Source: an uncultured Streptococcus sp.
Lineage (GTDB): Bacteria > Bacillota > Bacilli > Lactobacillales > Streptococcaceae
Assembly: GCA_902480035.1 (NCBI GenBank)
Contig: CABSRC010000006.1
Location: 1 to 27,860, forward strand
Length of the DNA: 27,860 bases
Reading direction: 5' to 3'
Shown here: one piece after another, positions 1 through 7,381 of the stretch
Layout: every line of letters starts with the position of its first letter
Numbering within the stretch: position 1 is the stretch's first letter
Program-made: the position numbers and the translations under genes
Notes under the pieces: generated by a model
What the model was told of the DNA's origin: nothing
What the model saw: only the letters and a program-made list of their open reading frames with translations
The model's database searches: none

Positions 1-132
1 TCGTCCCACCTCCGCACAGTTGAGTAGGGCTGTAAAAGCTGATGAAATCAGCGTAGTAGAGCCCACTCAACCACTGCGTCTTGCTCGACAATCCAAAAAT
101 AATTGAGAGGCTAGGACTTTTGTCCCATCCTC
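1..132. repeat. Dispersed streptococcal intergenic repeat with nested inverted repeats (left edge cut)
   Basis: No coding sequence is visible here. The stretch holds a long imperfect dyad: left arm 19-31 (gttgagtagggct) pairs with right arm 60-71 (agcccactcaac) with one bulged base. Nested inside is a perfect 6-bp hairpin, gctgat (38-43) and atcagc (47-52), with a 3-base loop. A second hairpin follows at 107-132, whose minus-strand core GGGACAAAAGTCC I recognise from memory as a common small repeat of viridans streptococcal genomes. The multi-hairpin structure and absence of an ORF fit a dispersed non-coding repeat. Its left boundary lies outside the window. Copy number cannot be judged from here because no second copy occurs in the window. 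Confidence 0.55.
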
Positions 133-142
133 TTTCTTTTTT
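107..142 (+). terminator. Rho-independent terminator ending the repeat region
   Basis: An 11-bp imperfect stem, gaggctaggac (107-117) with gtcccatcctc (122-132), has a TTTT loop and two mismatches. A T-rich run (133-142) follows on the plus strand. It would stop transcription entering from the left before the Nudix gene. Confidence 0.5.
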
Positions 143-167
143 CCCTCCAGATTTTTGCTAAAAAATA

Positions 168-176
168 TGATATAAT
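168..176 (+). promoter_or_regulatory. Extended -10 promoter for the Nudix gene
   Basis: TGATATAAT forms an extended -10 (TGnTATAAT) with the hexamer at 171-176, about 28 bases before the ATG at 204. No good -35 hexamer is visible at the usual spacing, as is common for extended -10 promoters in streptococci. The start would be near 182, giving a leader of about 20 bases that contains AAGAGAA as a weak ribosome binding site. Confidence 0.6.
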
Positions 177-203
177 GATGAAAAAATAAGAAAAGAGAAA
201 ACC

Positions 204-653
204 ATGACCATTCCAAGTTTTGGTGAAAAAAAACAAGATGTGACCTACGTCAATCGCTATGGTGTCTACGCCGTTATTCCCAATAAGGACAAGGATCAGA
301 TCATCCTCGTTCAAGCTCCTAATGGAGCCTGGTTCTTGCCCGGCGGAGAAATCGAGGCGGGTGAAGATCACTTGCAAGCTCTGAAACGGGAACTAATCGA
401 AGAATTAGGCTTTACCGCTATTTTAGGGCAATACTATGGCCAAGCAGACGAGTATTTTTATTCTAGCCACCGGGATACCTACTACTACAATCCTGCCTAT
501 ATTTATGAAGTGGTAGACTACACAGAAACTCAAAAACCACTGGAAGATTTTAACAATCTCTCTTGGTTCCCAGTAGAGGAAGCGATTGAAAAACTGAAAC
601 GAGGCAGCCATAAATGGGGCATTGAACAGTGGAAAATTGCCCATAAAAACTAA
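204..653 (+). CDS. Nudix family hydrolase
   Basis: This 149-residue protein carries a complete Nudix box at about residues 49-71: GGEIEAG followed seven residues later by RELIEELGF, matching Gx5Ex7REUxEExGU. The two catalytic glutamates of RELIEE bind the divalent metal that activates hydrolysis of nucleoside-diphosphate-linked substrates. The Nudix domain fills the whole protein, with no extra domain that would reveal the substrate, so a MutT-like (oxidised nucleotide) role is possible but unproven. The N-terminus is the ATG at 204 behind an extended -10 promoter. The next gene (DUF1827) is co-directional but has its own promoter, and no terminator separates them. Family assignment is firm; substrate is unknown. 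Confidence 0.92.
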   Translation: MTIPSFGEKKQDVTYVNRYGVYAVIPNKDKDQIILVQAPNGAWFLPGGEIEAGEDHLQALKRELIEELGFTAILGQYYGQADEYFYSSHRDTYYYNPAYIYEVVDYTETQKPLEDFNNLSWFPVEEAIEKLKRGSHKWGIEQWKIAHKN

Positions 654-662
654 AGGACTTCT

Positions 663-690
663 TTCACAAAATAAAAAAAAGTGCTATAAT
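663..690 (+). promoter_or_regulatory. Promoter for the DUF1827 gene
   Basis: The -35 is TTCACA (663-668, five of six consensus bases). A 16-base A-rich spacer follows, then TATAAT (685-690) preceded by TG to give an extended -10 (TGCTATAAT). A strong ribosome binding site CAGGAGG (707-713) lies 7 bases before the ATG at 721. This is one of the best promoter matches in the window. Confidence 0.75.
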
Positions 691-720
691 AAATGAAGAT
701 AGAGGTCAGGAGGAACTCAT

Positions 721-1023
721 ATGAAGCTCATTAATACCACCAATAGTCATGCTGCACTGGTCAAGAGCCAACTTGCCAGCACTGACGCCTTGCTTGTCGA
801 GGTTTATTCCGCGGGCAATACTGATGTTGTTTTTACACAAGCCCCAACCCACTATGAATTATTGATCAGTAACAAACACCGTGCTATTCGTGAAACTGAA
901 GTAGAATTAATTCGTGAGTTCTTTTTAAAACGTAAGATTGATCTTCAAAACATTGACCAATCCGCTATTAAAACCCTCTACTCCGATAAACTAATTGAAA
1001 TTTCCTTTCCAATTACAAAGTAA
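721..1023 (+). CDS. DUF1827 family protein, function unknown
   Basis: This is a 100-residue soluble protein with no signal peptide, membrane segment or cysteine. I recognise the overall sequence (start MKLINTTNSH, end EISFPITK) as the DUF1827 family of short streptococcal proteins, for which no function is established to my knowledge. It has its own promoter, a near-consensus ribosome binding site and its own terminator directly after the stop, so it is probably a well-expressed single-gene unit. It is convergent with ileS, with back-to-back terminators between them. Nothing in the sequence suggests a catalytic motif. The call rests on remembered family resemblance and is fairly secure at the family level. 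Confidence 0.75.
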   Translation: MKLINTTNSHAALVKSQLASTDALLVEVYSAGNTDVVFTQAPTHYELLISNKHRAIRETEVELIREFFLKRKIDLQNIDQSAIKTLYSDKLIEISFPITK

Positions 1024-1047
1024 GGCCAATTTGCCTTGCTTTTTTTA
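1022..1047 (+). terminator. Terminator after the DUF1827 gene
   Basis: The hairpin aaggc (1022-1026) / gcctt (1033-1037) begins at the stop codon and runs into a stretch of Ts (1040-1046) on the plus strand. The stem is short but the T-run is strong. Confidence 0.65.
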
Positions 1048-1080
1048 TTTCCTTAATGGATGAACCTCTATACCATTTTA

Positions 1081-1123
1081 GCCATTAAAAAAGAAGTTCC
1101 TTTAAGGAACTTCTTTTAATGGC
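1081..1123. terminator. Bidirectional terminator between DUF1827 gene and ileS
   Basis: A near-perfect 18-bp inverted repeat runs from gccattaaaa at 1081 to ttttaatggc ending at 1123. The loop is tttaa (1101-1105) and the left arm has two extra A bases. A/T tracts lie within both arms, so it can act in either direction. On the minus strand it begins 2 bases after the ileS stop codon and is the obvious end of the ileS transcript. Confidence 0.8.
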
Positions 1124-1125
1124 TT

Positions 1126-3918
1126 TTATTTAGCTTCAAATCCTTCTGCGACTGCGTCCGCAAAGTTCTCTTCGACGATGCTTGCACAGTGATCACAGAT
1201 GGTTGCATGGTAGTGACGTTCAGCCGTTGTTGGATCGATGCGACGGCAACGGTCACAAACTTCACCAGCTGCACGTTCAACTGTGAAGGCTACATCTTCA
1301 AAGGTCACTGCACCTTCTGGAGCTGAGCCTTCTGCGATGGTCAATTCAGAAACAATCAAGAGTTGAGCAACATTGCTATCAACAGCTCCAAGAAGTGTTT
1401 TCACAACTTCATTTGGATAAACAGTCAAGTGAGCTTCAAGTGATTTACCAATCACTTTTTCATTCCGCGCTTCTTCCAAGGCTTTTTGCGCTTGACCACG
1501 GAAGTCCATGAAGGCTGACCAAGTATCCAAGATTTCTTCCTGGTTGGCAAACGTTTCTGCTTCTGGCAATTCTGACAATTGAACGAAGTCTTCTGCTTCA
1601 AACTCAAGATAGGACCAGATTTCTTCAGCAGTGTGAGGAAGAATTGGCGTCAAGAGTTTCGTGATTTTCACAAGGATATCATAGAAGACTGTTTGCATTT
1701 GACGGCGTTCGAGGGATTTAGCTCCTTCGATGTAAACAACATCCTTGGCAAAATCCAGGTAGAAGGCTGACAAGTCAACGTTGATAAAGTTAACAAGCGC
1801 CTTGTAGATCGTTAAGAACTCAAAGTTTTCATAAGCATCACGGATGGTCTTAACAAGCTGGTTAAAGCGAATCGTCATGTACTTGTCAACTGAACGAAGC
1901 TCGTCGTAAGCAACTGTATCCTCAGCAGGGTTAAAGTCAGAAGTGTTCGCGATCAAGAAACGAAGAGTATTCCGGATCTTACGGTAAGTCTCAGACACTT
2001 GGCTCAAGATATCCATAGAGATACGCACGTCGTTGCTTGAATCTACACTGGTTACCCAGAGACGCAAGATTTCAGCACCAAATTGCTTTTCAACATCACT
2101 TGGAGCAATGGTATTTCCAAGAGATTTAGACATTTTCTCACCTTTCCCATCCAAAGCGAAACCTTGAGACAAGATTTGTTTGTATGGTGCGACACCATGG
2201 TTCGCCACAGATGTGATGAGTGATGAGTTGAACCAACCACGGTATTGGTCTGAACCTTCAAGGTAAAGATCAGCTGGGTATTTGAGTTCTGGACGATTAA
2301 CCACAACCCCATTCCATGATGAACCTGAGTCAAACCAGACGTCCATGATATCTGTTTCTTTTGTAAATTCGCCATTCGGTGAACCAGGATGCGTAAATCC
2401 TTCTGGCAAGAGGTCTTTCGCTTCACGTTGCCACCAGATGATGGAACCGTGCTCTTCAAAGAGTTGCGCTACATATTCGATGGTTTCAGCCGTCATGATT
2501 GGTGTTCCATCTTCTGCATAGAAGATTGGAAGAGGCACACCCCAGGCACGTTGACGAGAGATGACCCAGTCACCACGGTCACGAATCATGTTATAAAGAC
2601 GCACTTTCCCCCATTCTGAGTGGAACTTCACTTTTTCAATTTCATCCAAGATATCTTGACGGAATTTTGATACAGAAGCGAACCACTGTGGCACGGCACG
2701 CCAGATGATTGGTTTTTTCGTCCGCCAGTCAAATGGGTAGGAGTGAGAGATTTCTTCTTGAGCAAGGAGCAAATCGCCAAGTTTTTCGATAACTGTTGGA
2801 ACAACCTTGTCATAGAACTGACCAGCAAAGTCAGGGCCAGCATTTTCCATCATGATTCCGCGTTCGTTAACAGTAACAGCAACTTCGAGGCCATTGGCAA
2901 TCCCTACATTGTAGTCATCCTCACCAAAACCAGGAGCGGTATGGACGATACCAGTACCTGAATCAAGGGTTACATGCTCACCAAGGATCACCAATTCATC
3001 CACTTCAGGATCCCATGGGTGTTCTGTAACGATATGGTTCAATTCTTTTCCTTGGTAAGTCGCAAGGACTTCAGCATTTTCCCAACCGAATTTTTCAGAA
3101 AGGCTTGGCAAAAGCTCAGATGCTACGACATACTTGCGGTCAGATCCAGTAGGTTTCACTACGACATAATCAAACTCTGCACCTACCGTCAATCCACGAG
3201 AAGCTGTAACCGTAAATGGAGTTGTTGTCCAGACAACGATGTAGGTATCTGTATCTAGGACACCCTTACCATCTTTAACTTTGTTCGCATAGTAAAGAGA
3301 CGTTGAAACCAAATCATGGTATTCAATCTCTGCTTCAGCAAGGGCTGATTCAGAAGACCAAGACCAGTAAACTGGCTTAGCCCCACGGTAGATATAGCCT
3401 TTATTGGCCATTTCACCAAAGACACGGATTTGTGCTGCTTCATAGTCAGGCGTCAAGGTTACATAAGGGTGATCCCAATCACCTGAAACACCCAAACGTT
3501 TGAAGTCTTCGCGTTGTTTATCTACTTGAGAAAGAGCGTATTCACGGCAGAGTTTCAAATACTCAACCAAGTCCATTTCTTTACGTTTCACGCCTTGTTT
3601 GGCCAAGACTTGCTCAATTGGTAGACCATGGGTATCCCAACCTGGAATATAAGGGGCGTAAAAGCCTGACATAGACTTAGAACGAACAATGATATCTTTT
3701 GAGATCTTGTTCATGGCATGCCCTACGTGAATATTTCCGTTGGCATAGGGAGGGCCATCATGAAGGGTAAAATGCGGTTTTCCTTCATTCAACTCTTGAC
3801 GGCGTTGATACAATTTTGCATCTTCCCATTCTTTTTGCCAAACTGGTTCCTTCGTTGGAAGCCCAGCCCGCATTGGAAAAGCTGTTTTCCCAAGATTCAA
3901 TGTTTCTTTGAGTTTCAT
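1126..3918 (-). CDS. ileS: Isoleucyl-tRNA synthetase
   Basis: This 930-residue class I aminoacyl-tRNA synthetase charges tRNA-Ile with isoleucine in the cytoplasm. The HIGH signature appears as PYANGNIHVGHA near residue 57-68, the catalytic KMSKS loop is intact near residue 595, and the C-terminal zinc-binding domain shows paired CDRC and CDHC cysteines near residues 889-910. The length is normal for bacterial IleS. The ATG at 3918 has a clear ribosome binding site (AAGGAG, 7 bases upstream). Expression is very likely set by the T-box leader directly upstream, which reads uncharged tRNA-Ile. The gene lies downstream of divIVA, as in other streptococci, but that leader makes it a separately controlled unit. 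No anomaly is seen. Confidence 0.98.
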   Translation of the reverse strand: MKLKETLNLGKTAFPMRAGLPTKEPVWQKEWEDAKLYQRRQELNEGKPHFTLHDGPPYANGNIHVGHAMNKISKDIIVRSKSMSGFYAPYIPGWDTHGLPIEQVLAKQGVKRKEMDLVEYLKLCREYALSQVDKQREDFKRLGVSGDWDHPYVTLTPDYEAAQIRVFGEMANKGYIYRGAKPVYWSWSSESALAEAEIEYHDLVSTSLYYANKVKDGKGVLDTDTYIVVWTTTPFTVTASRGLTVGAEFDYVVVKPTGSDRKYVVASELLPSLSEKFGWENAEVLATYQGKELNHIVTEHPWDPEVDELVILGEHVTLDSGTGIVHTAPGFGEDDYNVGIANGLEVAVTVNERGIMMENAGPDFAGQFYDKVVPTVIEKLGDLLLAQEEISHSYPFDWRTKKPIIWRAVPQWFASVSKFRQDILDEIEKVKFHSEWGKVRLYNMIRDRGDWVISRQRAWGVPLPIFYAEDGTPIMTAETIEYVAQLFEEHGSIIWWQREAKDLLPEGFTHPGSPNGEFTKETDIMDVWFDSGSSWNGVVVNRPELKYPADLYLEGSDQYRGWFNSSLITSVANHGVAPYKQILSQGFALDGKGEKMSKSLGNTIAPSDVEKQFGAEILRLWVTSVDSSNDVRISMDILSQVSETYRKIRNTLRFLIANTSDFNPAEDTVAYDELRSVDKYMTIRFNQLVKTIRDAYENFEFLTIYKALVNFINVDLSAFYLDFAKDVVYIEGAKSLERRQMQTVFYDILVKITKLLTPILPHTAEEIWSYLEFEAEDFVQLSELPEAETFANQEEILDTWSAFMDFRGQAQKALEEARNEKVIGKSLEAHLTVYPNEVVKTLLGAVDSNVAQLLIVSELTIAEGSAPEGAVTFEDVAFTVERAAGEVCDRCRRIDPTTAERHYHATICDHCASIVEENFADAVAEGFEAK

Positions 3919-3946
3919 TATGTCTCCTTATTGATTTAAAAGCTAT

Positions 3947-4168
3947 AAAAAAAACACGAGCATCCTAAAAAGGACGATTGCTCGTGGTACCACCTTTGTT
4001 CGAGAAGTCGCAAGCGACCTTCTCCTCTCATCCCGTAACGAGGGAAACGTCCGTTCTTACTCAAGGGTTCAGAACGAATACTGTAAAAGGATCATCCATT
4101 AAGAGGGAGTGCAGATCTTCCACCATCATCTGCTCGCTAGACCTATCATTAATGGACCTGTTTTTACA
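3947..4168 (-). promoter_or_regulatory. T-box leader (probable tRNA-Ile) of ileS
   Basis: On the minus strand the T-box motif AAAGGTGGTACCACG lies at 3983-3997, in the position of the antiterminator bulge. It is followed by an intrinsic terminator with stem acgagca (3956-3962) / tgctcgt (3979-3985), an inner tcct/agga helix and a run of eight Us (3947-3954). Upstream a stem I candidate is closed by tgtaaaa/ttttaca (4162-4168 with 4082-4088) and tccattaa/ttaatgga. A minus-strand ATC at 4090-4092, on the 3' side just above the closing helix, is a plausible Ile specifier. Binding of uncharged tRNA-Ile should favour the antiterminator and allow ileS transcription. The T-box and terminator are certain; the exact specifier is inferred. 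Confidence 0.9.
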
Positions 4169-4170
4169 AA

Positions 4171-4176
4171 ATTATA
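4171..4176 (-). promoter_or_regulatory. Candidate -10 of the ileS T-box promoter
   Basis: A minus-strand TATAAT overlaps the divIVA stop codon and lies just upstream of the T-box leader. No convincing -35 hexamer is seen within divIVA at normal spacing. The implied start near 4164 would trim the first bases of the closing helix, so the true start may be a few bases earlier. Confidence 0.45.
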
Positions 4177-4999
4177 AAATATTGACAGATTCACGATTTG
4201 CATCATCTTCTGGTTGAACAGTTTCTTCAACCTCAACGACTTCCTCATTTTCATGACGAGCGTGCTCTGCTTCTTCTAAAGCGGATTGAACTTTTTCATT
4301 CAAACCTTCAAACGCTTGTGTTGCACCCAATTCTAAATTAGCAGCTTCGATGCGTTTTTGCAATTCTTCGATTTCAGCTGGAGAGAATTGACGAGTCAAA
4401 TCAATGTTATCATCTTCTGCATGATGATGGTGAACTGATTCACCCAAAGCTTTCTCCACAATTTCACGGAAAGCTTCATCACTTGTTTGAATGTACATAG
4501 CTGTTGGACGAAGAATTTCATCCCATTCAGGTGTATCGATAATGCTCAATTGGCTTTCGATGGTTGATTTCAAACGTTGATGGAAGACGCGTGTCTTGTT
4601 TTTCAATTCCTCTGTTTCAACGGCAACCTTCTTGGCATTATCCGTTGCATGACGAAGGATTTCATTTGCTTTTTGTTTTGCTTCATCTACTAAGTGCTGT
4701 GCATCTTGTTCAGCTTGACGAACAATATTTTCAGAACGTTCGTTAGCGGCTTGTTTGACACGTTCCGCAGTATCTTGTGCAATCAAAACAGATTGACTCA
4801 ATGAATCTTTCATTTCATCAAAATAGTTTAAGCGTTCTTCAAGAGCTTGAATTTTTGCTTCTTGATCATGATTTAAACGAACAAGATCTTCATAATCGCG
4901 AACAACGATATCTAGAAATTCTTCTACTTCGTTCGCATCATACCCTCTAAATTTAACGCCAAAAGTTTTATCTTTAATTTCTAAAGCAGTAAGAGCCAT
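4172..4999 (-). CDS. divIVA: Cell division protein DivIVA
   Basis: This 275-residue coiled-coil protein binds negatively curved membrane at the septum and poles and organises division and cell-wall machinery in streptococci. The N-terminal membrane-binding and dimer domain is typical (start MALTALEIKDKTFGVKFRGY, then EVEEFLDIVVRDYEDLV). It is followed by long heptad-rich coiled coil (about residues 30-150 and 205-245) and an acidic, disordered C-terminal tail rich in Glu and Val. The start at 4999 lies 9 bases after ylmH with a good AGGAGG ribosome binding site. It is the last gene of the division operon before the ileS T-box, as in other streptococci. DivIVA is a known target of the Ser/Thr kinase StkP in pneumococcus; whether that holds here is inference. 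Confidence 0.96.
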   Translation of the reverse strand: MALTALEIKDKTFGVKFRGYDANEVEEFLDIVVRDYEDLVRLNHDQEAKIQALEERLNYFDEMKDSLSQSVLIAQDTAERVKQAANERSENIVRQAEQDAQHLVDEAKQKANEILRHATDNAKKVAVETEELKNKTRVFHQRLKSTIESQLSIIDTPEWDEILRPTAMYIQTSDEAFREIVEKALGESVHHHHAEDDNIDLTRQFSPAEIEELQKRIEAANLELGATQAFEGLNEKVQSALEEAEHARHENEEVVEVEETVQPEDDANRESVNIL

Positions 5000-5008
5000 A
5001 ACTCCTCC

Positions 5009-5800
5009 TCATTTTTTACTTAAGAGTACTTCAACAGTTATTTTATATTTTCCACTCTTTGAAATACCATTTTCAGAAACAATTTTAAGACGCCCAAAGC
5101 GTCGGACACTGACTAAATCATTCAGACCTACAGCATAGCTAACATTGGAAGTAGTCGCATAGTTAACTTTCACTAAACCAGAACTAATCAACTGACTAGC
5201 TTGTGAGCGTGAAAGCTTGAAGGTCCCAGCAATCACCTTATCTAACCGATAACTCGACACGAGAATATCTCGCTGCTGGCTTTCTTCCTCTACGATCATT
5301 TGTTCAGAGAGAGGAACTTCCCTCAGCTTAACAGGTACCCGAGAAATTTTCTGGATGTGATCCATAAAATAGTGAACAAAACGCCGTTCAACAAATACTT
5401 GGATCTTTCCATCACTCGTCAGAATATCTCCAAAGGACTTGCGCTCCACACCTAATTGGTGAACAATGGTCCCCAGTACCTGGGAATGGGTCAAGTGATG
5501 AAATTTTGAAGCATAGACCATTTCCAATAAGGCCAGATCAAAGTCACTTGGATCTAATTGGTAATAATCCGGAGCAACAATAACCTTGGCATACTCCATT
5601 TTCTGCTCATCACTGGAAGCAAAGACCTGTAATTGGTAGCTTGCCGCGACATTTCGTAAAATAGTGACCTGATGAGGGTTTAAAAAACCCGTCACCTCAA
5701 CAGAATAGCGTTCCACCACTCTTTCAGACAATTCAATACAGCGATCAATGAATTCGTGATCTTCGCGATTGAAATGTTGGTAAATCTCTGTCTGTCCCAT
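5009..5800 (-). CDS. ylmH: YlmH family S4-domain RNA-binding protein
   Basis: This 263-residue cytoplasmic protein has a C-terminal S4 RNA-binding fold at about residues 182-245 (YRLDKVIAGTFKLSRSQASQ, then ISSGLVKVNY). The N-terminal part is the conserved YlmH domain. YlmH homologues bind ribosomal RNA or tRNA, and recent work in Bacillus places YlmH in ribosome rescue on stalled complexes. The division phenotype suggested by its place in the cluster is less clear. It sits in its usual position between ylmG and divIVA, with a 6-base gap from ylmG. The length is normal and the gene is intact. Confidence 0.93.
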   Translation of the reverse strand: MGQTEIYQHFNREDHEFIDRCIELSERVVERYSVEVTGFLNPHQVTILRNVAASYQLQVFASSDEQKMEYAKVIVAPDYYQLDPSDFDLALLEMVYASKFHHLTHSQVLGTIVHQLGVERKSFGDILTSDGKIQVFVERRFVHYFMDHIQKISRVPVKLREVPLSEQMIVEEESQQRDILVSSYRLDKVIAGTFKLSRSQASQLISSGLVKVNYATTSNVSYAVGLNDLVSVRRFGRLKIVSENGISKSGKYKITVEVLLSKK

Positions 5801-5806
5801 CGTATT

Positions 5807-6070
5807 CTATCCAATCAAAAATAGGAACAAGCGGGCTAATAACTGATTCATCAAGTTCAAGACCAAAAGTGCTACTAGAACTGTAAAATCCAAGCCCCCA
5901 AACTGTAATGGTAACTTTCTAAAAAGGCTCAAAAATGGTTCAACTAGGCGGTGAACCATTTGTCCAAGAGTACTTTGAGGTGCCCCAGGGAACCAAGATA
6001 GTAAGGCATAGATGACAAGAATGATGGAATAGATTTGAATGATATTTGATAAGTATTGAAAGATAATCAT
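5807..6070 (-). CDS. ylmG: YggT/YlmG family membrane protein
   Basis: An 87-residue integral membrane protein with two hydrophobic segments (about residues 5-27 and 60-85), separated by a short loop with the family motif VHRLVEPFLSLFRKLP. This is the YggT/YlmG family, found in the division cluster of most Gram-positive bacteria; its biochemical role is not settled. The ATG at 6070 is separated from the sepF stop by a single base (TAAGATG), implying translational coupling. The neighbours sepF and ylmH are canonical. Confidence 0.92.
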   Translation of the reverse strand: MIIFQYLSNIIQIYSIILVIYALLSWFPGAPQSTLGQMVHRLVEPFLSLFRKLPLQFGGLDFTVLVALLVLNLMNQLLARLFLFLIG

Positions 6071-6071
6071 C

Positions 6072-6701
6072 TTAACGATTACGTTTCATATCATAGTCAA
6101 ATTCTGTCACTTCCACATCATTTGGAAGGCGGATATCTTCAATGTTAACGACTACATTAATTGGAGTCAACAAGTACATGGTACTTGCAACACGACGAAG
6201 ATTTCCTGCTAAAACATAACGAGCCCCATCCAAATAATCTAAACAACGACGTGCTTGTACTTCAGTCATATATTGGAAGTCAATCAAAATACTCTCATTA
6301 GATAGTAATAGATCAACAATTTCAGTCGCTTCCTCGTATTTGCGGGGATAGCGTACATCAATGGTAATCTTTTCATCTGTATTCGCACGATTAGCAGCCA
6401 ATTCACGTTGACGTTCATGCAAGCGAGTAATATTTTCAGATGTATTTTTCGTTGTTGAAACAGGTTCCTTCACTGCCGCTGTAGACACTGGAGTCGTAAC
6501 AGGTGCGACAGGAGTCGGTTTTGGTTTTACTGGTTCTCTTTGACTAATCTGTGGACGTGGAGAAGTCACTTGAGGAGTCGGCTGTGGCTGTGGAACTGGT
6601 TGTGTTTCCGCCCCAGCTGCTTTTGCCTCGCGAACTTCTACTTCTTCACCGTCTTCTGTGAAGTAGTCAATAAAGTTGTTAAATTTATCTTTTAATGACA
6701 T
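6072..6701 (-). CDS. sepF: Cell division protein SepF
   Basis: SepF (209 residues) bundles and anchors FtsZ filaments at the membrane. The N-terminal amphipathic segment (start MSLKDKFNNFIDYF) is the expected membrane anchor. Residues about 30-90 form a Pro/Gln/Thr-rich disordered linker, and the folded SepF domain occupies about 110-200 (ITIDVRYPRKYEEATEIVDLL through NVVVNIEDIRLPND). It is encoded 9 bases after ylmE and overlaps nothing. The linker is long and proline-rich but within what streptococcal SepF proteins show. It partners with the FtsZ C-terminal peptide, which is intact in this window. Confidence 0.95.
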   Translation of the reverse strand: MSLKDKFNNFIDYFTEDGEEVEVREAKAAGAETQPVPQPQPTPQVTSPRPQISQREPVKPKPTPVAPVTTPVSTAAVKEPVSTTKNTSENITRLHERQRELAANRANTDEKITIDVRYPRKYEEATEIVDLLLSNESILIDFQYMTEVQARRCLDYLDGARYVLAGNLRRVASTMYLLTPINVVVNIEDIRLPNDVEVTEFDYDMKRNR

Positions 6702-6710
6702 AGTTCTTTC

Positions 6711-7379
6711 CTATTTAAAAAATGATGTCCCAATTCTAACATAAGTCGCTCCGTTCGCAATGGCTACTTCAAAGTCACGACTCATACCCATACTTAGTTC
6801 TGAAAAAGGCATATTTTTTAATTGTTTCTTTTCTAGTTGTTTCTGAAGTTGGTGAGTTTTTGAAAAAATATCCTGCAACTCTTCTTGACTAGCCTCAAAA
6901 GGAGCCATCGTCATTAAACCAACAATTTCAATTTTGTCCAGCTGTGCGATTTCCGCTAAAACATCATCCAGTTCATCGGGTGCAAATCCATGCTTACTTT
7001 CTTCACCAGAAATGTTCACTTGGAGGAAACACTTGATCGAGCGTTCTGCTCGCTTTTGAATTTCTTGAGCCAGCTTCACCGAATCCAAGGCATGAAAGTA
7101 ATCGACGAGATTAATCACGTCTTTTACTTTCCGCCGTTGGAGGCTCCCAATCAAGTGCCAAGTGAGGTCATACTCTTTTAGAGCTTGATACTTTTCTAGG
7201 AATTTATCGACACGATTTTCACCGATATGTTGGATACCTGTTTTCACCAGTGCTTCTGTTGTGGCAACATCCACATACTTGGTGACAGCTATCACATTAA
7301 CTTGATCTCGACGGTTAGCTTTGTTTCTTGCTGTTTCTACTTGTTGCCGAACAAGATCAGCATTCTCTACCAGATTCAT
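6711..7379 (-). CDS. ylmE: YggS family PLP-binding protein (YlmE)
   Basis: This 222-residue protein of the alanine-racemase-like N-terminal fold binds pyridoxal phosphate through Lys34 in the motif VIAVTKYVD. Further conserved blocks are GENRVDKF, WHLIGSLQRRK, QVNISGEESKHG, GLMTM and LSMGMSRDFEVAI. Family members control PLP homeostasis and influence amino-acid and keto-acid pools; they lack the second racemase domain, so racemase activity is not expected. The start ATG lies 2 bases after the ftsZ stop codon, indicating coupled translation. Position between ftsZ and sepF is canonical. Confidence 0.95.
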   Translation of the reverse strand: MNLVENADLVRQQVETARNKANRRDQVNVIAVTKYVDVATTEALVKTGIQHIGENRVDKFLEKYQALKEYDLTWHLIGSLQRRKVKDVINLVDYFHALDSVKLAQEIQKRAERSIKCFLQVNISGEESKHGFAPDELDDVLAEIAQLDKIEIVGLMTMAPFEASQEELQDIFSKTHQLQKQLEKKQLKNMPFSELSMGMSRDFEVAIANGATYVRIGTSFFK

Positions 7380-7381
7380 GA

